Assembly: GCA_009760855.2 (NCBI GenBank)
Contig: WPIO01000002.1
Span: 13,318,501 to 13,382,500, forward strand
Source of the DNA: Cristatella mucedo
Lineage: Eukaryota > Bryozoa > Phylactolaemata > Cristatellidae
DNA length: 64,000 bases
Direction: 5' to 3'
Shown: piece by piece, positions 24,870 through 55,213 of the stretch
Numbering within the stretch: the stretch's first letter is position 1
How the letters are laid out: each line of letters starts with the position of its first letter
Program-made: the position numbers and the translations under genes
Notes under the pieces: generated by a model
Databases searched by the model: none
What the model saw: the letters and a program-made list of their open reading frames with translations, nothing else
What the model was told of the DNA's origin: nothing

Positions 24870-25146
24870 CGCAACGACATCTACTCTCCAACTGCCGACT
24901 ATGGCACATCTTTTTCAGCGGTCCTGAACTGCTACTTCTATGCTACTCACTACCTCAACTGCTCTCCTGACTCTGCTATGCTTCCCACTTTCTCTTTGTT
25001 GCGTGAGACGAAGTCTGTTGGCTACCGAATGCGTACCGAAAGCCGCTTAGGCTGTGAGTGCGCTATACAAAACTCTCCTGCGTAACACCCACATAATCTT
25101 TATGACTTTGTGGAGTTACTGACGGAGATACATACATACATATTAG
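24870..25146 (+). mobile_element. LINE-A 3' fragment
   Basis: The last ~270 nt of LINE-A in plus orientation, about 95% similar by eye to the 12.3-kb copy. It ends GGAGATACATACATACAT, indicating that the family's 3' tail is an ATAC-type short repeat. Confidence 0.9.
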
Positions 25147-25865
25147 TAGAGGCCTTTGCAGAGTCTACCGTCACACGCTATGCAGGATTTGCGATTATTT
25201 CAGTAAATACATTTACATTTGCATGTAATATTTTGCTCTTCGGCGTCTGCCTATAATTAGTTTATTATTTATTTATTGTCTATTATTATTATTTATTAGT
25301 TTATTTATTATAACTAGTTTATTAACATATATATTTATTTATTGGTTTAATATTATATTATATATTGTGTTATTAGTTCCACTTCCTCATATCACTGCGG
25401 CGTGACTAGTTAGTTAGGATCGTAATAATGCTTTAATTAGATGAATGCTTTTTATGTTGCGTTATAATTTTCCTTATCAATCGAGCTTGGCAAAATTGAA
25501 CAGGACGGAATCAACTGCGTCAGGGCTGCAGCAGCAGCATGTCCTTGATGTGCCTCTGATTACAGGCTCGGATGATCCAAGTCAGTATCGTGTTCATTGC
25601 ATCGGCTAGGCCATTAGTTATCTTACTCTTTGGGTAATCTCACCATGCATATGTTTGCAGGCTCGAGAGTTCGGCGTCAACCAAAAGAAATCGTACGAAG
25701 CGGTCGAGCAAGAGGTACGTCGCTTCATTGCCTTCTGCCACCGACAGGACGCAGAAAGGCCAAGAAGACGCCACGCCCTGACCTTGAGTGGGAGGGGTTT
25801 AAGTATTGCCTGATAGCGCTGGCCAAGTCGTAGGTCACTTAAAATAATGAAATATGATACATTTG
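25147..25865. other. No gene seen
   Basis: AT-rich TTATTTATTA block at 25255-25380, then ordinary sequence. Confidence 0.6.
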
Positions 25866-26452
25866 TGCAGTAGCCTAGCAGAACTTCTCGCCGACCTGCA
25901 CTGGTTACCAGTCAAGCAACGGATTGACTTCAAGGTTTTGTCGCTCACTTTTAGGTCTCTTCATTCTATGGCTCCAGCCTATCTTTCAGAGATACTACCC
26001 CATCAGGCAAAGCATCGTACCACTCGCTTTTCGGAATCCAACAGTCTAGAAATACCTCGTACAAACCTTAAATCCTTTGGAGACCGTACATTTAGCTCGT
26101 ATGCTCCCACAGCCTGGAACTCACTTCCGACTTGCATCAGAACATCCCCTGACTTGACCACATTTAAAAGAAACTTAAAAACATACCTATTTAGGACAGC
26201 ATTTAGTGGGTCCTTGTGATTCGTCCTCGATGTGCTTATGCGTGCTGACACTGTTCATGCTGCCACTAACCACATTTGCATGCTGACCCAGTGCATGTAA
26301 CCCCTAACCATGTTATTCATTTTGTTTGTTTTTCAAGCATGATTTTACTTACTATTCTATTGCGTATCACTTTGCAGCAAATGTAAAGCGCCTAGAAAGA
26401 GATTAAGTTCTCTGAAGGCGCTTTATCAAGTGCAATATTATTATTATTATTA
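25866..26452 (+). mobile_element. LINE-B 3' fragment
   Basis: Starts at the LLADLHWLPVKQRIDFKVL region, open to FRTAFSGSL at 26219, then 3' UTR, hairpin (AAGCGCCTAGAAAGAGA...) and an ATT run. Confidence 0.92.
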
Positions 26453-26540
26453 TAACGAAATCCCTATCCAGGCGTTTCGTATGTACCACAGGGCTCGAGT
26501 GCACGACCTCGGTCATCCAAGGCGAGCACTGGGCAAAATA
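26453..26540 (-). mobile_element. SINE-1 fragment abutting LINE-B tail
   Basis: Complement of the B-box region (CACAGGGCTCGAGTGCACGA), CCTCGGTCATCC and GCGAGCACTGGGC. The L2-type tail is mostly lost where it joins the LINE-B ATT run. Confidence 0.65.
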
Positions 26541-26744
26541 CCAGGGCGACACGGGCAACTCATTTTGCATTAAATAGGTTGCTTCGACAGCCATTTTGTC
26601 ATTAAATGCTCAAGATTTCTGTCAATCCGGCATCGTGCGTCTATTTTCTTACGTTCTAGATCTGGAAGCATTGCCTTGCTAGGGCCACAGTGCTTATTGA
26701 CTCACTTGCATGCAAACAGTTGAGCTATTTCCTGTAGATGTGAA

Positions 26745-26826
26745 TGTATTGCCTAGAAAGTGACTGAGGTCTCTGAGGACGCTATACAAAATATATTAGT
26801 GCTATTATTATTCTTATTATTATTGC
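26745..26826 (+). mobile_element. SINE-1/L2 tail fragment
   Basis: TTGCCTAGAAAGTGACTGAG, GACGCTATACAAAATATATT and an ATT run: the hairpin tail alone. Confidence 0.65.
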
Positions 26827-26848
26827 AAGGGTCGGCAGAATGGATCGA

Positions 26849-26889
26849 CCTACAACTAGATGAGTACACGATATTTATCTAGTTGTAGG
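26849..26889. repeat. Perfect 13-bp inverted repeat
   Basis: CCTACAACTAGAT and its complement, 15-nt spacer, just after an L2-type tail. Confidence 0.9.
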
Positions 26890-27072
26890 TTGTACGTTCG
26901 TGCTGGCTGCAACAGGCCTCGCGAGGGTTCTACCGTTTCCTCTTTGATTCACTACCAGAATGCGATGCTAGATAATCAGCCTAAAATTGCATTCCTAAGA
27001 GAGGAGAAAGGCTGGCTCGCTGTAGCTCACGATAAGCAATCATTGATGGTAAATCCCTTGCAAACAGATATA

Positions 27073-27216
27073 ATTCATTTGTATAACACCTTAAGAGGAC
27101 TCAATCCTTATTCAAGTACTTCACTTATGCCACGGGGCTTGAGCCCACGACATCGGTCATCTAATACATAAACCTTGACCTTGATTTGGGGCGAGCACCT
27201 TAGCCACTGGGGGGCC
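27073..27216 (-). mobile_element. SINE-1 copy
   Basis: Minus-strand copy with A box (CCAGTGGCTAAGGTGCTCG), B box (GGGCTCAAGCCCC) and tail ATACAAATGAATTA. It contains an extra GACCTTGACC-like segment between the boxes, shared with the 32.9-kb copy. Confidence 0.85.
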
Positions 27217-28649
27217 TGCAAATCAGCGCGGCATAATAGCTAGTACTCACCGAGTTCATCAGAGACTCGAAGGTAAAGCTCACAGCTTCGCGGCGAACGT
27301 TATCAGCCATGTTTTACCTAGAGCTTTTTACCTAGAGCTTTCTTACTGGTACCGTCCACGCTGTATGACAAATTGAAAAGTCAAGTAAGCACTGTTGCAC
27401 AAAACGAGTTCCCTTGGCAGTTTTCACGAGACCCCGACGATAATATTAAGTGTTTTCACCGGTACCAGTTTTTAACATGTTTAGCCTCAGGTGGGGGCTG
27501 ATCGCGGAGACCTTTTTCTTTTACTCCAGTTTCACTTCGTGACGGACTAGACGGCGCGTAGTACGCGCTATGGTGTACTTGGCCAGCTCTCAGGGCCTGA
27601 CCGGGGCGGTCAAACGCTGCGCGGAGTAGGCTTGACCCCGCCGCTTGCCAAGCGGCGTAGCCAACTGCCGAATTCGATTCGGTGCGCGTCTGTGCGCAAT
27701 AAGCCAGTCGCCTCGTGCACGCCACGTGCAACGCCACGTGCAAGTCCACGTGCGAACAATCTATCGTTATCACGAAGTCATACATTACCCTGCAATAAAC
27801 CTAAGCTATAAACTTGGCTAATCGTTGATGAGCGCTGGCTTGGTCCAGCGGTTAAGGTGCTCGCCCCGACCACGGTCTGGCCGAGGTCGTGGGCTCGAGC
27901 CCCGTGACATACGCGGAGCGCCTGAATAGTGATTAAGTTCTCGTAGAGCGCTATACAAATGAATTATATCTATTATTTGCAATAGCATAAAACCCTAAAG
28001 CTGCCAAAGCCATAAATGTTAAGCCGTAAAATCTCAACCATAAATGTGATTCGTCGCTTATATGCACAGCCCTAAATCTAAACCATAAACTATAAACCCC
28101 AACCTAAGGCATAAACATGCCAAAGCGACTAGTTGCAGAAAAAACCGAGCAATGACTCGTCTGAAAAGTCTCTCCACCACGTGACGTGGTGATACCACGT
28201 GGCGATACGCGACAAGTTTTTGAGCCTGACACTCACCCCGACGCTGAAGAGATTCCGCTAGTTGCTGAGCAAGGAGTTAGTCGAACTCCCAATCCTTCAC
28301 ATTCTTTTCGGTTCCAAAAAATTTTGAAGCTCCTGCTTATTACCCATTTCTTCTCATTAATGCGTATATTCAGCTCGGGCTTTTTCTTTTTTTTTAAGAG
28401 GCTAAAAATGGTTTCTTAAACGAATTTATTAAAAAATTCCCACTACAACGCCAGTTGCGAGGCTGTTGAAGCAATCTTCTGGCAGCGGCTGCAAATTCTT
28501 TTTTTTCTGCCGCAAAATTTCAAGGACTGCAAATCGCTAGCAAGCTCAATCATATAAACTTGAATTTGATTACACCCCACCGGGCATAGATGGCAATACA
28601 GCGACCTAGCCAACACTTTCTAAATGCGGCGGTCCAACCTTTAAGTCAT
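27217..28649. other. No gene seen apart from SINE-1
   Basis: CACGTGCAACGCCACGTGCA short repeat near 27722-27755. The stretch 27975-28115 has repeated CCATAAA/CCTAAA words, a decayed short repeat. Confidence 0.5.
27829..27975 (+). mobile_element. SINE-1: tRNA-derived SINE with L2-type 3' tail (near full length)
   Basis: tRNA-like head with A box (TTGGTCCAGCGGTTAAGGTG) and B box (GGGCTCGAGCCCC), a short linker, then GAGCGCCTGAATAGTGATTA and GAGCGCTATACAAATGAATT, a hairpin tail matching old LINE-B copies. Pol III promoter boxes place transcription on the plus strand. Confidence 0.85.
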
Positions 28650-29270
28650 ACACATCTGTAACTCACTGCTTGCTGGTCACTCCGCGTGTGCAATCAGGCG
28701 CTTTTAGTTGGTGCAAAACTCGGCAACTAGGCTCGTCTGTCAGGAGCGTCGCAATAAAATTGCCATATCACACCACTTCTCGCCGACCTGCACTGGCTCT
28801 CAATCAAGCAGCGAATCGAATTCGATGTTCTGTCGCGCACTTTTAGATCCTTTTACTCTTTGGCCCCGGCCTACCTATCAGAACGACTCCACACCGGGTG
28901 AAGAATCATACAACCCGCTGTTATGACTCAAATCGATTAGCCACACCACGTACGTACCTCGAAACACCGTTGGAGACCGTGCCTTTAGTTCCTATGCTCC
29001 CAAAGCCTGGAACTCACTACCGACGCCCGTCACAGCGTCCCCTGACGTGACTACATTTAAAAAGAAGCTTAAGATGAACCTGTTTATTTTAGCTTTTGGT
29101 GGGTCTTAGTGATTAGTTCTTCATGTGCATGTATCTGCTTACACTATGCCAGCTGCTTTCGGATGTTACCACCAACCATTTGGTGATGGTTTCCATAGAC
29201 ATCTGCAAAGTGCCTAGAAAGAGATTCAGTTCTCCGGGGGCGCTATACAAATGAATTATTTTTATTCTCA
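28650..29270 (+). mobile_element. LINE-B copy, old subfamily
   Basis: Strongly decayed C-terminal RT (ARLVCQERR, FGDRAFSSYAPKAWN-like sequence with shifts). Its tail reads GGGGGCGCTATACAAATGAATT rather than GCGCTTTATCAAGT, which matches the SINE-1 tail. Confidence 0.85.
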
Positions 29271-29825
29271 TCATGAAAGAATAGCTCTATCTTTTTGAGG
29301 TCTGAGCTCCGTACTAGCAATTACAGAAAAAAATCGACAGAACGTTATGCCACGTCTTTCGACGATAAGCAAGTTATTCCAAACCTGCTCAACGAGGTTA
29401 GCTCACTGTCGGCATTAATCAGCTCAGATCGGCAATAATAAACAGAGATAATTTCTTTCCCGCAGCAAAATAAGACTTTTGGTGCTGTCACGTTGTTACT
29501 GCAAGTTTCTTGAGACTACAGTTGGACGAACGGCAGTATTCGCATGCTGGCTGGCATGTTCTCACGGGCAATTCGCCTGTCAGCCAGTCGTTAGATGGTG
29601 TTAAGTTACGATTATCCCGCTATTTCGTTTCTGTAAAGTCTGCCGCACAAAAGAATGGCCTGAATGACTCATCACCGAGTGCACGAGGCCACTACAGGAG
29701 ACCATACGGTCTCTTGCTTTTAAAGTTAATGTTCGTAGACTCTTGGCTCACCCTTTCCTTTAAGCCGGCAGCTTCGCCGGGGCGGAGGAGGTTTTAGCGG
29801 ATCGTCTCATTGTAGAACACCGAGA
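29271..29825. other. Upstream of the 226-codon ORF, no exon identified
   Basis: A 95-codon frame at 29510-29797 has no recognisable features. Possible acceptor sites are at the right end. Confidence 0.45.
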
Positions 29826-30506
29826 ATGTCGTTCTTGTGCTCCACCTGTTCGACTCCGTTGTCCATTTCGAGGATGGTGATGACTCCACTCGACCATAAA
29901 ATGTCTGAGCTCGACTACCTAAAGCGCGACATCCTGCGGCACCTGGCGGACGTCAACACGCTCAAGCTTGACTACATTCAATGGTGGGAGAAAAAGCGGT
30001 CGCGATTCCTCGAGTCTTTGCACCGAGTTCAGTTGTGCCACCAAGCGCTGGTACCGCAGCAGATCACGTCAATGACCACCTACAAGAAGCTTATGTCTAT
30101 GGCGCAAATCTTCGAGAGAACGTCGGCTTTGTCGCCAAGGTACTCGGAAAGCTGCACGGATTTGCTGGAGGAGTTCTTGACGTTTTGGAACAGGCTTTTA
30201 GATTTGAAGATTGACTCTCACAACAGGGTCTATATGGCCGTCAACAACTACTGTTCCACTATTACGAGCCTGCGTCAACCAGAAATTAAAGAACGAATAG
30301 ATACTTTATATAAGGAGGTCGACTTGAAGACTGAAGATGACTACAACTTTACGGACATACATGACCCTCGAGAAAACCTTTTTGCGTACAGAATTTCATT
30401 GGCGGATGTACAAGTTCTGGGTTTTATTGGCTATATACCACACATCATTAGTCTCTTGCAAAAGCTGTGCCACACGGCTACCAAGCTGCATCTGGAGAAA
30501 GAATGA
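29826..30506 (+). CDS. Intact ORF of unrecognised family, probable gene or terminal exon
   Basis: 226-codon ORF. It is the longest one in the window that is neither low-complexity, a transposon nor one of the two known genes. Composition is protein-like and mainly helical: LDHKMSELDYLKRDILRHL, YIQWWEKKRSRFLESLHRV, and a final hydrophobic stretch VLGFIGYIPHIISLLQKLC before a basic/acidic tail (KLHLEKE). No signal peptide or obvious catalytic motif. Possible acceptors sit just upstream (ATTGTAG at 29808-29814, TTTCGAG ending near 29871), so it may be the last exon of a longer gene. It faces ALG11 tail to tail, about 1 kb away. I do not recognise the family. Confidence 0.55.
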   Translation: MSFLCSTCSTPLSISRMVMTPLDHKMSELDYLKRDILRHLADVNTLKLDYIQWWEKKRSRFLESLHRVQLCHQALVPQQITSMTTYKKLMSMAQIFERTSALSPRYSESCTDLLEEFLTFWNRLLDLKIDSHNRVYMAVNNYCSTITSLRQPEIKERIDTLYKEVDLKTEDDYNFTDIHDPRENLFAYRISLADVQVLGFIGYIPHIISLLQKLCHTATKLHLEKE

Positions 30507-31406
30507 GCAAGGTCATCTCTGAGCGGACTTACGAGGCGAGACATTGTATTCTGATTGAGCACAGTCCAGCGCTCTGTATTCGTGCCTTTCCTGGTCGGTG
30601 CATTCGTAATTATGCTTCTACGTGAATGGCCGTGAGATAGCATACTCGAGAAGCTGCTCATAGCAAGAAAGGCAGATCCAGTTTGAACGTCAAGTGCTTT
30701 TGCTTTCGGCTTTCTGTTCGATCATTGCTAATAGAAGGCGAACTATCTAGTCTACAGCTGAGGTGAAGCCAGGCGAGATCGTATTCAGCAGATGGTCTGT
30801 AAACACTGAACCTGATAGTTTTGTTTTTAATTTCAGTGTTAGAGGCAGTTTGTTCTGGTCCACACGGTTTACTCAAAAGGAATGAAATAATACTAGTCTG
30901 CAAGCGATTCCCTTACCTTCGGCCGAGGCTTACGGGCATAAGGATGCCGCAAGAACTTCCCACTGGCCAGAGGGCCCAGATGTAGATTTAGCACTGGTGT
31001 AACCTATCTGAAGGTCTTGGTCGTCAAACATGCACACAACATCGGCTAAATCCTCAATTTCTTGGCTACGTCTGGTCGATCACGAAAATATCAAAGCACA
31101 TCGGCTGCCTCGTTATTCTATCAGGTCCATGAATGCTCGGTACAACACGCCAGTTCACTAACCATTCACTTTGAGACATTATTTGAGATCGTACCGTTTT
31201 CTGAAACAACACTGCCAAATTCAAAATGTAACTAGCACATGAATTACAATAACAGTATAAACTCAGGGCATTTGGCAGCTGAGGATCCATTCACCACATT
31301 AAAACGGCTCAATTTCAGGTACATGGTTCAGGATGTGCACACACAGTCAAACAACGATCGTAGCCAAGGAAACTGAATATTTTGATAGGCCTCTTTCTGG
31401 CAGGGT

Positions 31407-31412
31407 TTTATT
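31407..31412 (-). promoter_or_regulatory. Putative polyadenylation signal of ALG11
   Basis: AATAAA on the minus strand about 100 nt downstream of the ALG11 stop codon. Position and sequence fit a poly(A) signal; cleavage site not determined. Confidence 0.5.
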
Positions 31413-31510
31413 ACACCAAACTGCCACAACTTCTGCAGCTGCTGAAAGTGTTGCTCAAAACTTCTTCCTAAACTTGACAACCTTTTTGCAAAATGAAAGC
31501 CAAGATTTAG

Positions 31511-52121
<20,611 letters not shown>

Positions 52122-52604
52122 GAAGTCGCTGTGGGCGCGGCGCGGCTTCCCCGGTATTTTTTTAGGCGTACCGGGGTCAAGGTCTTCCGGAAGTAGCGTC
52201 AGGTGTAGTGTGTACCCAGTCCTGCGATCTCCTCGGCGGCGTACGATCTGCGTGACATATGAACGAGCAACAAGTGCCTGACGAAGCTCGCCGTTGCCTT
52301 TTTATTGAGCGCCAGTGGGTCGCGCTATGAAAGCGACTCGCTGAGACAAACGCGGGTAAGCGCTCGCGCGGCGCGCTAGTGCTCTGCAGCCACCCCCCTG
52401 CCGTCGTCGTCCGGTGCTTTATGGTCGCAGCTGGCAGCACCTAGAGCTGGCAGGGTGTGTGGCCGATGGTGAATTTCTTCGTGATCGTCTCAGGCCTGCG
52501 GCATCGCTGTCATTTTGTTTACCATGCCTGGCGCAGTCTCCGGGTGTCGGCAGCGGCGTACGAGCAGCAGCGCGGCTTGCCTGAAATGTGCCTTGTCACA
52601 CAGA

Positions 52605-52947
<343 letters not shown>

Positions 52948-53171
52948 TTCTCTGTGCTAGGCACTGTGTAGGCACCAGCCTCTGACCAGTCTGTAGGGCG
53001 TGGAGTGATATCAGAATTACGTACGGTGCTCTCACAGTGTGTCAAAGTCTATATGCCGGCGGGCGGGCGGACGGTTGAGTGTTGCTATAACTTACCGTGG
53101 CAGCCTCGCAACGACCGGGTTTTTTTCGTTGGTGACGCATTGGCGTCTGACCGAATCCCACCGAAAAGCTA

Positions 53172-53976
53172 CGTCGCAGTGGCTATCGTCATTCGCAAAG
53201 CCTGCTTGCGTGAACGTAGGTCGTGTGCGTCTGCGTCGGACCTGTTCATTTACGTGGTAGTGGCGGTCTTAAATTCCCACTGACTTAGAGTAAGCTAGCC
53301 GTAGATCGCCAAAACATATTCATTGAGCTGACTACTGCAGAGTGTTTAGTTTCGAGAAGGCCTGACCCATTTGTATCTGACAGCAGGCATGCCCAGAATA
53401 TTAATTGCCTCAATCAGGTTGAAGGAGCATTGGTGCGAATTTTTTTTATCTCATTCAAAAAGTGCTAAGGGCCACCATGTTTCCATCTCTCAACCACTGT
53501 GAAAGGAGTAGCAGGCCGCAGATCCGGTGGCGATGTACTAAAAGTTCCGCAGTGGATGAGGGAATCCCAGGACGATTTTTGGGATTCCCTCATCCTATGC
53601 GGAACTTTTAGTACATCGCCACCGGATCTGCGGCCTGCTACTCCTTTCACAGTGGTTGAGAGATGGAAACATGGTGGCCCTTAGCACTTTTTGAATGAGA
53701 TAAAAAAATTTGCACCAATGCTCCTTCAACCCGATTGAGGCAATTAATATTCTGGGCATGCCTGCTGTCAGATACAAATGGGTCAGGCCTTCTCGAAACT
53801 AAACACTCTGCAGTAGTCAGCTCAATGAATATGTTTTGGCGATCTACGGCTAGCTTACTCTAAGTCAGTGGGAATTTAAGACCGCCACTACCACGTAAAT
53901 GAACAGGTCCGACGCAGACGCACACGACCTACGTTCACGCAAGCAGGCTTTGCGAATGACGATAGCCACTGCGACG
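53172..53976. repeat. Large near-perfect palindrome (arms ~397 bp, loop 12 nt)
   Basis: Left arm 53172-53568 and right arm 53581-53976 are reverse complements, with a handful of substitutions and a 1-nt length difference (e.g. CAGTGG versus CATAGG near the centre). The loop is AGGACGATTTTT. Both strands therefore encode near-identical 61-codon shadow ORFs. It lies between the ALG11 and ATP7 starts. The small mismatches argue against a simple copy artefact but do not exclude an assembly foldback. Confidence 0.95.
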
Positions 53977-54040
53977 GATCCGGTGGCGATGTACTAAAAG
54001 TTCCGCAGCGGATGAGGGAATCCCAAAAATCGTCCTGGGA
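53977..54040. repeat. Third copy of the palindrome core
   Basis: GATCCGGTGGCGATGTACTA through CCCAAAAATCGTCCTGGGA repeats, as reverse complement, the right half of the palindrome centre including the loop. It is joined directly to the end of the right arm. Confidence 0.9.
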
Positions 54041-54789
54041 GAAGGAAGCCTCGGCGGCTAGTGCTCCAAATAATTGAAACTGTCGGTGACCTGCTTCGAC
54101 TGCAGGTAGACAATAGAGCAGTAGTAAAATAATTTTTTGCATCGGTCGCACGGTCTTCAATGATGTAATAATTCCAGAGTGCCCAGGCAACGTACTGCGA
54201 AGTCACAGCAGTGAGCAGACTGCGAGTTCTGCTTTGGTTTTTCTTTTGACTTCTTACCGTAGGATGTCCGGTTTGAGGCAGACCTCAGTGAGCTCTTTGC
54301 AAAACTGCGTTTGCCAAGGGTTCTTCGACTGTTATCACGTTACATGGCGTCGAGTTTAAAGCAGTGCCATGCTGAGACTTAGTCGGTTCATTCATCTTTG
54401 GAATCTGTATTTTTCAAAGTGCTTTGTTTTGATAGATTATCGCCTCACTCTACATTGGTTGGCATACTTTTTGACAGCATGCCAAGTGCTTCTGCTTGTA
54501 GGCCCACATTAGCGCAGTAGGTTAATAGTAATAATAGCAATAATAAGGTTTCTATATAGCACCCTAAGGTTACTAGCTAAGAGCTGCCGAGCTGTGCTCT
54601 TTATGTGCTTGCTCTCAAGCCTCTTTAGCCGATATTTTTGTGATTTTGTAAGGTTTGAGCTGGTTTGACGTTGTCTCGTGGCATTTTTCAGGCTGCCATT
54701 CTAGCTCCGGTGTCCCTCCAACTTTTTCTACGGTTCGACTACGTGCCGCCTTCTGTCAAAGACTAGTTGCATCCTATGTGTCTCTCGCA

Positions 54790-54925
54790 GGCAGCATTTA
54801 GTGGGGCATGATTGATGGTAGGACATGGTGGGATGCTCCGATGCTTCCGAGCCTGTTTCCCTATGCAGCAAATATGTAACTCGCCTAGAAAGAGATCGAG
54901 TTCTCTGAGGGCGCTTTATCAGGTA

Positions 54926-54959
<34 letters not shown>
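54790..54959 (+). mobile_element. LINE-B 3'-end fragment upstream of ATP7
   Basis: GCAGCATTTAGTGGG, then internal divergence, then TCGCCTAGAAAGAGATCGAG, the closing half of the hairpin, and ATT x ~10. It ends ~130 nt before the ATP7 start exon. Confidence 0.82.
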
Positions 54960-55089
54960 TAACGTTCCTAGTGATACGACTTATAATTGATCCGAAGTTG
55001 TCGATTCGCCGCATTAGTGAAACACACTGACAGTCCGTAGGGAAAGCCAATGGGCTCATGCGAAAGTATGACGAAATTCTCTGCTGCAG

Positions 55090-55213
55090 GTTTGCAATGG
55101 CCGACAACCTCGTGAGTGCCACTCTGCTGACTGTCGATGGTATGACATGCCAGTCCTGTGCGACTCACATCGAAAACACCGTGGGAAAGCTCAGTGGAGT
55201 AATTACTGTTCAG
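55090..55213 (+). CDS. ATP7: ATP7 exon with start codon (first half of HMA1)
   Basis: Acceptor CTGCTGCAG|G, short leader, ATG at 55097, then MADNLVSATLLTVDGMTCQS and on to GVITVQ, ending in phase 0 before GTTAGT. The CxxC copper-binding pair is Cys18 and Cys21. The start resembles vertebrate ATP7 N-termini, which also begin a few residues before the first HMA strand. Confidence 0.93.

Noticed and set aside
53465-53684. Two nearly identical 61-codon ORFs on opposite strands
   Set aside because: Explained by the palindrome; each is the mirror of the other.
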